Source of the DNA: Saccoglossus kowalevskii
Lineage: Eukaryota; Hemichordata; Enteropneusta; Harrimaniidae
DNA length: 51,943 nucleotides
Direction: 5' to 3'
NCBI RefSeq assembly: GCF_000003605.2
Contig: NW_003140815.1
Coordinates: 292,886 to 344,828, forward strand
In this document: piece by piece, positions 1-19,409 of the stretch
Layout: every line of letters begins with the position of its first letter
Position numbering within the stretch: position 1 is the first letter of the stretch
The notes under the pieces: model-generated
Seen by the model: the letters and a program-made list of their open reading frames with translations, nothing else
Databases searched by the model: none
Told to the model about the DNA's origin: nothing
Program-made: the position numbers and the translations under genes

Positions 1-7102
<7,102 letters not shown>

Positions 7103-7334
7103 GTTCAACTGGAGATGGGCGGATGAACACATTGATGGAGCCTTGGATCTGTGCAGATGTGATTTAAAGGTGCGAAGAGAAACCAAGGAACACTCATGAT
7201 CTATGCATTTAAATTGTTGGACCATTTAAAAAAAAAAAAAAATGTAGGTATAATGTGAATGCAAAAACTGACATCCTGAGTGATATACTAGGACTTTGTT
7301 TATTGGTACTAGCATTTAAAATCTGATGTGAAAA

Positions 7335-7860
7335 GCAATCAAAAGCTACCCTGGTTAGCTTAATAGATTTCTGCATTTGTGTGTTTACACGATATGCAAT
7401 CAAAAGCTACCCTGGTTAGCTTAATAGATTTCTGCATTTGTGTGTTTACACGATATGCATTTGAAAGCTAACCTGGCTAGCATATGAAAGCTAACCTGGC
7501 TAGCATATGAAAGCTACCCTGGCTAGCATATGAAAGCGATGACGAGCATTCAATAGCTAGCCTTGTTGGTTTATGGAAAGCTACGATGACGAGCATTCAA
7601 TAGCTAGCCTTGTTGGTTTATGGAAAGCTACGATGACGAGCATTCAATAGCTAGCCTTGTTGGTTTATGGAAAGCTACGATGACGAGCATTCAATAGCTA
7701 GTCTTGTTAGTTTATGGAAAGCTACGATGACTAGCATTTGAAAGCTGCTTGTCGACGCTCAACAGAAAGCTAATGTGGCTAGCCTTCGAAGGTACAAGTT
7801 GACTGGCATTATATAGCTACCCTGGTTAGCATGTGGAAAGCTAATGTGGCTAGTTATGAA
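7335..7860. repeat. Compound minisatellite built on AGCTA..CTGGCTAGC
   Basis: Three tandem arrays lie next to each other. Two copies of a 61-base unit start at 7335 and 7396. Three copies of a 23-base unit (GAAAGCTAACCTGGCTAGCA core) start at 7462, 7485 and 7508. Four copies of a 47-base unit start at 7538, 7585, 7632 and 7679. Degenerate AAAGCTA and GGCTAG pieces continue to about 7860. All share AAAGCTA and CTAGC words, so they probably expanded from one ancestor. Confidence 0.9.
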
Positions 7861-9632
7861 GGAAGTTAATGTGACTTGTCTCCATATTGAACGTTTGACA
7901 GTTGATTAACCTGCAACCATCTATCACATGTAGAACCATGAGAAAGAAAAATACCCTTTTGAAGGAGCAGTAAAAAAAATTTCAGTTTTAAATAGGACCA
8001 TAGCAATAGATCATTTTCCATGGAAATCTTTTTAATGTAGTATATTATAAGAGTGTTTAATTTATTGTCTGTTACATTTGACAGCAGTAGTGTTTTTTTA
8101 TTCACTTAAAAATGTTAGAGACTTGCTCTTTATACCAATTCTTTCGAATTTTACAGTTCTTTTGAACTTGTTACCAAGCAATAAAAATACTACCAGTTGA
8201 AGACGAGAGGAGATTTATTTTGATGCTGAGGGAAGTTGTCAACTTTTTTATGGCTTCCTTTACCTCATTAATATTTTTTTTCTCCATTGCCACCAAATAA
8301 AACTTTTGAACTTCTCCTCTCAGTCAATTCAGATTACCTCCCCTCCCTCCCGCTTTGCAGCTGTACTGATACCTGTCAACACTGCAGGGAAACCACAAGG
8401 CTAAAACAAATATTCACTTTTTAAAGGGGTGACAACAGGGTACTTCTTTGTAATATAAATTGTACAGCCACACTATCACCTTGTGAAAAAAAAAATATTT
8501 AAATGTTAGTGTATGGATGGAGCCACCAAACCTTTTCCCGGTGCCAGTGCATTGTCAGAGCTGTGGCGAACTGGTTTTCATGGACGTCATCGCAACTGTA
8601 TTCAGCAGATTACAAATTGTGTATACATTTGGAATAAATCAAAATACTTTATTGTAACTGATTATCACACCCTCCTTAGTTACCCAGCATTGTAGATTGT
8701 CATTGTGTTCTGACATTGATGGAAACTACAAAGTGAAATGTGATGTTTTTGCCATCTTTCGCTTGTGAAAATATCTCTGAATGTAATAATTTCATAAGAT
8801 TCCTTTTTACATATGTGTTTGTGATTGAGCAGTTGCCATTATCCAGTTCCCACCTAAATAACTTGTGTAAATCGCGCAATGAAAAAAAAAGGGCAGACAA
8901 TTCAAAATGGCGAGAAGGAATAAAGATGTGCACTGAAAACCAGTATTATAAAAAATAAAAAAAATTACTATTGACACAAAATGGTCAGAAAGCTTTATAA
9001 AATGACAAATTTCAGTTCATGCTTATTTCTGCAATCTTTCACCTCCATGATATTGAATAGTTCATCCTTTAATGCAGGCAGATCTATTGTATACCAGTAA
9101 TTCTGTACTGTAAAAAGTGAACTGTATGTACCTACTCTATTCTTTCATTGCCACTACAACTGATGAGCAGTAAGGTACATTGGCTTCAGACTAACTATTG
9201 GGGTGGGGCATTAAAAATTGCTCATTTATAAAGCAAATTGATAAAATATTCAGTGACAAAACTAATGACTAGCATTGTGTGATCAGTACAGCTACTGGGT
9301 TACACAACAACCCCCCCCCCCTCCCAGTAGTGTTGTATGTGGCGGCAATTTTGAATTGAAAAATACCATGTATTCAAAAGTACAGGAAATGTAGTCTTTC
9401 AAGAAGTTCATCTTGACTGTCAAGTTTCTGCAGCTGCTCCTTGTACCAAATTTGTCGGAGAATGGATTTGAAAGGATTGTATTTTATAGTATCCTCTCTG
9501 GAGTTGTGTGATTTATTAGCTTTATATATAAGCAGTGTCCTTGTACAGTTCATTCCTGTCTTTTCTTGTTGTCCTTAAGTAGACCTAACTAGAAAAAAAA
9601 CAAATTGTACATTACTGGGATTGTTTCAATCA

Positions 9633-9652
9633 CAGTCCCTCTAGAGGGACTG
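9633..9652. other. Perfect 20-bp palindrome
   Basis: CAGTCCCTCTAGAGGGACTG equals its own reverse complement. The nine bases TGTTTCAAT occur on both sides (9621-9629 and 9651-9659), the second overlapping the palindrome edge. In RNA it could form a tight hairpin. Confidence 0.9.
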
Positions 9653-11270
9653 TTTCAATATTCAACAGTATTACTCCCCATTTGATATATTAGATGTATT
9701 TTAAGAACCAAAAAAAAAAATTGCACTTTTTTCTAGATCTGACAATTCACATCAAAAAACTATATGTAACATTATTGTTGGAGTCTGCTGTAGTTTTGTT
9801 TTTAAAAAATGTTTAAAAATTATGCTTGTTTTATGTATGTTCTTTGGAGATTCAGACTTGCTTTCTGCAAGTTCAATGTGTACAAACCTAAATGATGATT
9901 GGACCGAATAGCTGACTGAGAACATATTCTGTAGATAATATTAGTGGGCTCAATGTCTTTCACAAGTCATTTACACAATAAGATTGTATGTTGGAGGACT
10001 ATAATTTTTTCTTAAAGCTTACAGCGTTTGTACGTCAAGTTTGATATGGGTCCCATACGATTGTATACAACATATAAAAGAAGTGTTTATTGACTAGTAA
10101 TTGAAAAATCCTGAATCAATGTTTTCACGAGTTATTGAGGGTTTTCTCTGCAGCAGAAAAAAAAATTGTATGGGTACAAAATCATCCTTTGACTTGAGTC
10201 ATTTCAGTCTGGCAGTTTATTTGCAGTTTGTCTCACTGAACTTGTGAAAGGCAAGTCTGGGTTTTTGAACTAATTTTCAATATTGTACAGTGTAATGTTT
10301 TCTTTAAAACTAATCTATTTCTTACCAAAAAAAAATAAAAATCTTGTAGGAAGTTTTTTTTTTTCAGAATAAACAAAGAAAAAAAAGTTTTTCTCTGAAA
10401 AGAAAAAAAACAAAACAAAACAAAAAACTTCTGACATTGACTTGTAATATTTTTTTTTCTAAATTGTCTGTACAATTTAGTTTTGTACATTAATAGTAAT
10501 AATTTTAGGGGTTGTTTTGTGTGAAGCTTACTCTCGTTTGAAAAAAAAAATGAAATATTTTGTGGCAGATTCAAGTGGCGGGTTTAAATAAAAAATAGTT
10601 TTTAGAAAATTTCATACTTTTTTAAATTGGAAATTGTTTGCACCTTTCAGTGTGCAATTTTTGTTTTCAGGAATGCCTTTTTTTAAAATTATCTGTATGG
10701 CCAGTGATTAGAAAAACCACCTGCCACTACATATGTGCACAACTTGCAGCAATGTACACGACTATATGAAGAACCAATCAAATGCATGCTTGCAAATCTT
10801 ACCAAAAAAAAAAGTGCATCATTGTTTATAAGGCTCTTCCTGATTGGTCATTGTTTTGATCACATAACCTATCGACATGATCAAGAGGCGAGACAATTGT
10901 TAGGTATTACAAAAGTACAAGGTATTGATGCAGTTCCACTCCCCCCCCCCTTGTTTTTTTTTTAAGAAAAAAAAAATAGTTTTGCAGCTGAGTGGGTAAT
11001 AGCTAATTTGCATGTGACATGACCCCACTATTTGCAATAATCTTGTAGCTTTATATCACATTTTGCTCATTTGCATATTGGTACACTATGCAATATTCCT
11101 AATGCTTTGTATGAAACCATGGCAACAGCAGCATGACAATATTTTGATACCATACTTGGGACAGCAAATTTATTTGCTCATTAAATATATTTCTGCGTGT
11201 TGATTTCAATTAAACGTTTTTTTTTGGTCTGTAATTTATGAATACTGGATGTGTTATCTTCATGTTGTAG

Positions 11271-11276
11271 AATAAA
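11271..11276 (+). terminator. Candidate polyadenylation signal for SERCA
   Basis: AATAAA followed within 30-50 bases by GT-rich sequence (GTAGTTGAAATTGTTGTTG). AT-rich DNA contains many AATAAA words, so this is only a candidate. Confidence 0.3.
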
Positions 11277-12232
11277 GGTCTTCTTTGTATAAAAGCCTCA
11301 ATAATGTAGTTGAAATTGTTGTTGAAACTGCTGCCCTCACCGGCAGAATGTGTGAATGCTTTCTGAATGTATTTTGGTAAGGTAGAAGTGTCTGAAATCT
11401 ACCGGTGCTGCTGTAAGACTGTTTTTTGGGTTATAACTTTCATGATTTGGCAACAAGCTGCAGTTTAATATACCCGTACTATATTTGCTCTACAAGAAGC
11501 AGATCTACAATAGAAGCGTGCGTAAAACTTTAACTGCATTTATGTACTTACTGTAATTCTAAAATGTAAATTATTTTGGCCATAAACAAACCTGATATTT
11601 AAATTGGCACGTGTGCTAAAGTGAAAGTGTGTTTACCATTAGATCAGAGGTCAAAATATTGAATTTAAATGAGTGAAAAATATTAGAGGCTGTGTGACCA
11701 CTGGTCTTGTGGTTTGCGAATTGGTAATTTTTTTTTATCGAGAATTGACACTTGGGCTTATTAGCCAATAAAAGAATCCCTGGGTACCCCTTGTGAAATG
11801 TACCAGTCCCCTCCATTTGAACATTGAGGGGGATGAGTGGTATAAGATAAACGAATCTCAAAATCCCAGCAATCAGTTTACGTCTTATTGCTTGTGCCAG
11901 GTTGTAGCAGACAGCCAGGTACATTGTAAGTATGGCTCTTCAACAGAAGTGAATTCTTTCATGATGCATTACCAGGTACCTACGCTTCACATTAAATGAC
12001 TCTCTCATAGATGTACATTTTTTTTGTGTTGCCTGGAAAGGAAATGTATAGGATTTTGAAATAATCGCGCATGTCATTGGAGTTGACAGTTCTCAATTTA
12101 CTTAACAAATCCTAATGTGATTATGTTGACATTCATCTGTATAAAATCTCGTCAAAGCTTGATTTTCATTTCAAATATTACAAATTTAGAGAAATTAGTT
12201 GTTAAATTGCATGTAATTTGTAGCCATTTTGA

Positions 12233-12376
12233 TTAAAGCGAGAGAGTAGTCACCTGCGCATGCGTCAGATGGCTATAGCATTTCATTGCATCTACCCATG
12301 AGCCTTTGTGTTTTTAGCATGAGTTGTCGTTGCTTGGGACTTTATGCATGTGCAGGTGACGACCCTCCCGCTTTAA
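12233..12376. mobile_element. MITE with TTAA ends, family A, copy 1
   Basis: A 144-base foldback element bounded by TTAA on both sides. The left end is TTAAAGCGAGAGAGTAGTCA and the right end, reverse complemented, is TTAAAGCGGGAGGGTCGTCA; both continue CCTG. A second copy is at 29257-29402, sharing CACCTGCGCATGCGTCAGAT and the CGTTGCTTGGGACT / CGTCGCTTGGGACT region. It has no coding capacity. TTAA flanks suggest piggyBac-type target duplication, but TTAA could be part of the repeat itself. Confidence 0.85.
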
Positions 12377-15300
12377 GATAGTGTTGGCGTTGACATAAAA
12401 TAACTTTCTTTGGTAAAGTATCATGTACATATTAAAATTGATATGTAGAAATCCTATAATTACATTTCAAAATTACATTTGAACTTTGATCCTCAAAATG
12501 GAGAATAAGGTACTGATTTAACATTGCCATAAAACGCCAACCTTTCCAAAGATGTTTTGTACGATTAGGCCCAAGTCGTTGGTCATGAAACCAATCTTGT
12601 GTGAATGTGAAAAGTTTCAAGGTAACTGTTTCACTGGCAAATCTGAATTTAAAATTCAGTGAATTTCCCAAATGTCATTTTCATAATACACTTTACAGTA
12701 TGGTAGGAAATAACCAATTATGTATGTACATGTACAAACAGTATGCAGAAAGCAACGAGATAGATCTATAGCTCTGACAGATCTGTGCCATTTGGATGAT
12801 GATCTGTGCTAACGTTTTGCAGTTTTTCTCAAAGTCCTTGTTTTGGACAGACTATTAATTGTCCATTTGTCTTTCTGGTTTGTAGCCATTTGTTGATCAT
12901 GTTTAGACCAGTCACATTCTAAATTAACACTTAGTATGGTGTGTATTGCTGTCATGATTTGAGGCTATGATGCAAGTTCAGTTATTTGCATAATGATATT
13001 GATACATTGTTTGCCAAGCAGTTGAATAAATAAATATCTTAGCTACAAGTGCTCCTCTCCTACAGTGTATGCATGATTCTCTTCCTGAATTTAGTGACTA
13101 ATATTCACTTTGTTCACTCAGTTCTCAGTTTACAATTGGGTTGCAGGTGCAAATATTTTTTTTTTTTTTTTTGAGATTTAAACTAAAATGGCCAAATGGA
13201 GGCCATTTAGTTTTTATTCATGCCAATGTCTCTCTTGTATATCGCCTGATTCAGTTGAAAGTTTCCACATTATGTACTATGGTCATTGGTAATATCATAG
13301 GTTGTGAATGCACGCATGTCATTTTAACAACTATTTCGACTATGTACTGGATTGTGGTTGCACATAAAATTTTTCTATGCTCAGCCCATTACAGTACATT
13401 GCCAGCAAAGACTTGTTAAAGCACTTTTTATCCAAATGTACACTTGGGTTGGCATCAGCCTGCAAAATTTCATAGTTTGCGATCTGAACTATAAGCAATG
13501 CATTTTGTCTGTTTGGCCCAAAATTGAACTTGGTGAAAATGACAGAAAATGTTATCAATTTTTCATGCAGAATTTTTTTCTTAAAAACCCATCTCTTCGT
13601 GTGCATATCATTTTCACAACCACACCCATCTCAGCACTCCACCTCAAAAATAAATTTGGCACACACACACAAAATATAGGAATCTCAGATATTTATATTG
13701 TTGTTTTTCAACCATAGTCTACAAAGTACAATGTAAAGCTGCAAAACACTGAGTAAAATATTGATCTATGAAGAACTCCTGTTTACAATGGAAACTAACA
13801 GACTTCACACGACTATGTACAATTAAATGCCTGAAAAACTTCAGAAAAACCTAGCCAAGTTGTACAATTTCTTTTTTTCAATATTTAAGCATTTTTACCT
13901 TGCCCGTAATAATGTGATGAGGTATAGGGGTTGCCATAATTGACATCGTTATCCGGTGGCCAGGATGACTTAAGACATTTTTTTTTCAAAAAATCGGTTA
14001 AATTTGTTTGTATAATTACAGAATGTAACTATCATGTCTGTCAGTGAGTGCAAACATGAAACCAACAATTGTGTAATTGGATACTGATGAAATCTGTTTC
14101 AGCTTACCTTGAAATTTCAATTAAATTAAAGAAAACATGCCAAGAATAAGGGAAAATAATAATGTTGTTTTTCTATGGGAGGAATGAGTTAGCAATTATT
14201 TTTTCTGATCACTGTCTTTTGTTCTGTGAAAAATCACTTTTTATATAAAAACAATACAAAGTAATACAAGTTGGACTGGAAGATTATTTGTTTTCAAATT
14301 TTCTCAAACTAAGTGATATAGTTTTAAATGTAACCATCTTGCAACTTTGACTATCCTTGAAAGGATATCTTTGAACTAATTAGATCCCGTAATTTTACAC
14401 TCTCAAAGATTTGTTACATAAACAGGTACTGATCAGGTACATTGTATACAATGTTTGTTTACTTGAAATTTGAACACTCATTGCACGACAATCACAGCCC
14501 TTTAATAGTTCAAAAAATGCATCAAAATTCAACAATTTCTGCCATTCTTGAACAGGATCTTTGTCGTGTATGGACGGATTGAATCAAACATTGTGGATTT
14601 TGAAACAAGTCTCATGTTTGGTAGACAGGATTAAAAATGGCCGACCAGAAGCCATTTTGTTGTCTGCAATTTAGTGATCACATTTCAGCCACAGTATCAG
14701 TTTTAAAGTTGTTTCTCTCCTAGTTCAATTGCAATTACGGGCAAGGTTGCTTTTGAAGCTAAAAATAATCCCATCCAGTCCAAAAAAAAAAAAGGATGCA
14801 AGTATTGAATCATCATGAACTAACGGACAGTGGACATATTTTTTTTTTATAAAAAAAAATGATAAGCAACATATATCATGAAAAGATTGCAAAACATCTC
14901 AAAATATTTTGTTAACAATGTTTATAGGTGTATGAAGATAAGTTGGAAGAATTTTGTGCCACTTTTCACAGACTGCACTGTTGGCTATTTTGTTTCTCAA
15001 AAAAAAATAATGTTTCATGTCAGTCATCTTTTCAAAAATGTATGTTGCGGTCCATAGTTTGACATGATATCAGACACGGGACAATTGTTTATCAATAAAA
15101 CGTGTCTCCACTTCTTTCTGCATTTAGAAAATCAAATTTATTTTTCAAACCTGCATTACAAATATGACTGTATGGTTTGTTTGTTCATCCCACCAATAAT
15201 AAGACATAAACTGATTTTTTAGTTGTGGCCACATCTTTATCATGTGACCACAAATTCCTGTTTTGATTGGTTGCATCATGATAGTTAAAACAGCACAAAT

Positions 15301-16344
15301 CATCAGAGCAATAAAAACTACAAACTCAACACTACATTGTTTTTATTAAAACTCTATAAAATGTAACTGTGAAAAAATGTCAAAACTTTCTTTTTCAGTA
15401 TTATTGAGCTCAGTTTTAGATTTATACCACTGCGACTACACCCTCCCCATACATGGAAAACAACGACAAACATATATGTACTTGAACTTTGACCCAAACA
15501 TCTACATGAAACTCTAGGTATTGCATAATTTATATTGAATATTTTTTTTTGATAAAAATTATGGCTTAATTTTATTTCTCAAATCAATAACGTTCATCTT
15601 ATTTCAGTCTCTATTGCACACTTCAAATGTTGCACTGATTTTTTTTTTTCAGAATCAGCATGCTAGAAACATTTCACTTCACTCAGTATGGCTGTGAACA
15701 TCTTTGTAAAATATACACTGCCTGCAATAGACTATGAGGGAGGGCAACTATTTTTGATTTCATTGAAAAAAAAAAGTGCTGTAGTATAAGTGCAATCATA
15801 AAGAAAGTCAACAATAACACTCTCCTGTTCTTGGATACAAATATTTACACTCAAGCTACATTAAACAGCAGCTCATTTGTCGGAGTTCTGTCGTTGCCAT
15901 GGTGATCTCACATATAGGCTTCCAAAACACCTCTACTTTGAATTCTTGCAGAGCAGTGACTTCTTGCTAAGCTGTTTTATCAGGCGTCAAGGAAAAACAT
16001 TTTAGTAAACTGCCCAGGGATGACAACATGGGACTTTAAAGTTTACAGATACTGTGATGCTTTGTCTCTTTCCTGAAATATTACAATTTGTTTTTGATAC
16101 GCAATCTTGCGATGAAGCGCTTCTGTGCCTTAAAAAGTATGTGTACGGCTGAAAGCATTGTTATTCAAATTGACAACTGTTTGGTTGTGTAGCATCAAGA
16201 ATAAAGTCAAATTTCCTAAATATATAACCTTCACCAATGGACGACTACAGATCAAAACAATGTCAGCATTCTTGACAGCCTTTACGTCACGAATTTACCT
16301 CGGTACACAATAGAAGCACTTCATCACTAGATAGAATTCCCGGG

Positions 16345-16437
16345 GCGGACATCCGGGCATTTTCACCACCTGGCAACCCTCTCAGTGAAAACAAAAGCCG
16401 AAACTCCCAAAAAACAAAACTCTCAGAAAACGGTAGT
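16345..16437. repeat. Interspersed repeat, 'GCGGACATCYGGG' family
   Basis: GCGGACATCCGGGCATTTTC followed by ACC..CTGGCAACC and AGTGAAAACA is repeated in diverged form at 43534-43610. The full length and class of the element are unknown. Confidence 0.6.
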
Positions 16438-19235
16438 TTAGGATGGTTGTTGAGAGTCCCCTGAACAGTGTAACAAGATCACCCCCGCATGTGAAACGTA
16501 TATAAATTTTGTTGTTCGGGATTACTTATAGGTTATTTTCTCGCATGTATTTTCACCGGCTCTTCGACCGGCATTCCACAGCAGCTCGTGCAGAGCCCAT
16601 AGAAATACATCGGACAGTGGTGCGCGTCTTGGCAACGTGGAACATCTTGTGACATAGCTCCGCTCCCGAGGATAGGATAATTGAAAATCGCTTACTTTGA
16701 AAGCATATAAATAAAGTGTGCCCTCACAGTTGACATACATAACTCAAATGATAAAACAATAGTTTTTCGTTTAAATAAAGTCTACCTTCTGGTGATTACA
16801 GAAAAAATGTGACTTTAATTAATTTTCTTACATTTCAGTTCAAACCAATCCTCCAAACAGTTTTTACCATCAAAATAACAATCACGGAAAATACTTCAAA
16901 GGTGTACTGTCTCCATCAAAATCTGCTACTCGGATATACTGGTATATATATATATATATATAAAAAAAATCACATTTAAAAAGAAAGAATATTTGGCCAT
17001 TACTTATTTTGCAATGCATGCTGGATACTTCTATTATACCGCATAGCGCATGTACGGCATGCAAATATTCCCTTAGACCAAATATGGGAGATATAGATAT
17101 TAAATAGAAACACATTTTACCCAGCATACAACATATTACTATGTACATTAAAATGACTGACAGAATATTCGACAAAAAGTGTAATCAGAGTCAAACTTTT
17201 TCTTAAAAAGCCAGAGAAATGACAGACTGTAATAGCAAACATACAAGGCATTCCCCTTCATATTGGCTTCATAATATGGTTGGGTGGTATGGGTTGGAAT
17301 CGCCATTGAAGGAAAGTCTCGTAAGTTACTTCTGATTCCTTATTTGTGCGTTAAAAATTTGCTGTCCTGCGTCAACTGACGATGCGTCATTTCATTCGTA
17401 TGGGACAGAATAACTTATAGTACTGTTATTCAAGAAGTACACTGTATTATAAAGGATTTGACACATCATAAAAAAATGGAAAAATTGGTACATAAAGAGT
17501 AAAGATTCTTGACTATAGATGTGAAAAAACATTGTAATATGTAATATAATATGTACAATAACCTTATATACTTTCTAAAAGTTAGGAAGCTAGACCCCAC
17601 TTAATATATTGAAAGATACGAGTCCCAAAACGTTATTTTTAATGAGCCAACTCAAATAATTTCCATGGTTACATCCTGTCATGCAACCAAGCAATTCATT
17701 TGATAAAACCGATCTGAATATAGTTTGAAAAAAAAATAATAATCCTGTGGGTGACCAAATTAGTTGTTCAATTATCAGAGAACGCAAATGACCTGAACAT
17801 GGCTACGCTTCCAGTCAGTGTGCTAACGTGTACACTCATCTATGCTAAACTGCCCATAGTCTCTTGATGTAAGCCAATTTTCAACATGCATGAACCAATC
17901 AGCTGTTTTAAGCATAATTTGGAATCCTGTGTCATGTGACAGATTGATTTTTTTGTCTTGCTTCCCAAGATTTTAGAAATATATTTTATTCTTTGACATC
18001 ATGATACGTTTTCAATCTTCTAATACCATACTTCATTAATATCAGAGACAGTACAACTTTAAACAAACACAAGGAGAAAGCTGCGCTAGGATTGGTTGCC
18101 AGACCTAATCACCATGACCAATCACATAAGTCCTTACACCAAATTTCATTGAAATTAGTTTCAGAACTACTTCAACTAACTAAACCTTTCACCACCATTT
18201 TCAGTTTTTGTATTCTTCCACATATAAACTAGTCCTGGTCAAATAAATACTAAACTTAATTGATCAAAATTTGAAATCTTTGTTCTGAAAAATCATAGCC
18301 ATAACATTTCCTGTTTGTTTTGAAATTAAAATAGAATTCAGAAAATATCCAGAAGACCTACATTTTTTACAGGCAACAATATGGCCAGTGAAAGAGTTAA
18401 GAATGCTGCAGTAGTTTTGAATCCAAAGTGCTGCTGTATTGTAAGTAAATGTTGTACCTTGAATCAGGCTCTAACTCGAAGAACTGGAATTTCATTGAAA
18501 CAAATTCCCTTGGATGATGTAGAGGGATTTTGAAAACCCAACTAAATATCCCTTTTTTACAACACCCCTGGTTAAAGGCAGTTCACAACAGTGAAGAAAA
18601 AAACACATAATTTCTGTTTCTCAATTGAACTCAATGTGAAGTTAAATTGTTTCTTTTAAAGCTCATTTGGAAAGCAGTTTTCAAACAGAAAACAACTGCA
18701 CTAACATCTATAACTGCCTTCAACATTCAATAGTCTAGTTTCTATGAAACTGAAATTTATCCTTGGAAGAGAAACTTTGACAAACCAGCCCCGTCATTTA
18801 GATGCTCCACACCCCACATCTCCAGAGTGGAACAACCTCACTCATACAAAAAACTCAGGGACTGCACCAACATGGAACACGCTATGGGGGAGGGAGCACA
18901 GAAGGGAGGATAAAGTACACAGAATAAACGGTTAAGATTGTAAGAGTTGATGACATACACAGCGGTCACTCACATATAGCACATATTTTACTCAAATTAT
19001 TTGTTTTTTTCATATACAAGACTTTACAGTTTGAATGTTATGTAAAATTATTGCATCTTAACCCATAAATTCTTTCAAAAGAGGAGAGCAGCTGGGTATA
19101 TATGATATATATATCTACCCAGAATTACTTTACAAATAAGTAAGTAAATAAATTAATTAAAACAAACATACAACAAAAATTAACAAGACAATGTAGTTAC
19201 AGCATGCTTGTCTTCAACTGTCTGTTGTTATGAAC

Positions 19236-19331
19236 ACACATACTGTCGGAAGGAGGGGGGATGCGTCAAAGGGATGGGAGAGGAAAGAGAACAGAGATGA
19301 AGGGAAGAATGGAGGGTTGAGAAAGTAAGCT
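19236..19331 (-). promoter_or_regulatory. Pyrimidine-rich tract in 3' UTR just after anchor B stop
   Basis: On the - strand about 90 bases after the TGA are mainly C and U (blocks such as CTCTTTCCTCTCCCATCCC and CCCCCCTCCTTCC), against an AT-rich background. Such tracts bind PTB and poly(C)-binding proteins in animals. A role here is inference. Confidence 0.4.
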
Positions 19332-19409
19332 TCAACCGAAGACGCCACCAAAGGTCGCAGCAATCACCACCCCGAGAATAACACAGCAGATTAGAATGAT
19401 AATTTTCTT
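19332..19409 (-). CDS. STX1A: Syntaxin-1 distal alternative last exon (anchor B)
   Basis: 26 codons with stop: [20 protein letters not shown] then GGVFG and TGA. It follows acceptor CTCTGTAG in phase 0 after ...QSKARR. It has the basic KK pair, the ICC double cysteine (a palmitoylation site in the family) and a single transmembrane helix ending GGVFG, close to the classical neuronal syntaxin-1 ending. The pyrimidine tract before this acceptor is weak (CATTCCACTGGAACTCTGTAG), in contrast to anchor A. Confidence 0.95.
   Translation of the reverse strand, partial: KKIIILICCVILGVVIAATFGGVFG

Larger units (their letters stand above)
7103..11276 (+). other. Probable 3' UTR of short SERCA form
   Basis: No coding sequence was recognised. 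A minisatellite occupies about 7335-7860 and a 20-bp palindrome lies at 9633-9652. Long A and T runs and runs of C (9311-9320, 10940-10949) are present. Where the transcript ends is unknown; AATAAA at 11271-11276 followed by a GT-rich stretch is one good candidate. Confidence 0.45.
11277..19331. other. Intergenic and probable syntaxin 3' UTR; no gene seen
   Basis: AT-rich sequence with scattered short open frames, none with recognisable protein similarity or plausible splice structure. It contains the MITE at 12233-12376, a T-run near 13148-13167, GGCCATTT-type modules at 13186 and 14634, a repeat at 16345-16437 and a TA microsatellite near 16942-16962. The part adjoining 19331 should be the 3' UTR of the distal syntaxin form on the - strand. 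TTTATT at 17985-17990 is one possible signal on that strand. Confidence 0.6.

Noticed and set aside
13340..13717. Overlapping open frames of 88 and 121 codons on opposite strands
   Set aside because: Neither resembles a known protein; both are of the length expected by chance in 12 kb of non-coding sequence.
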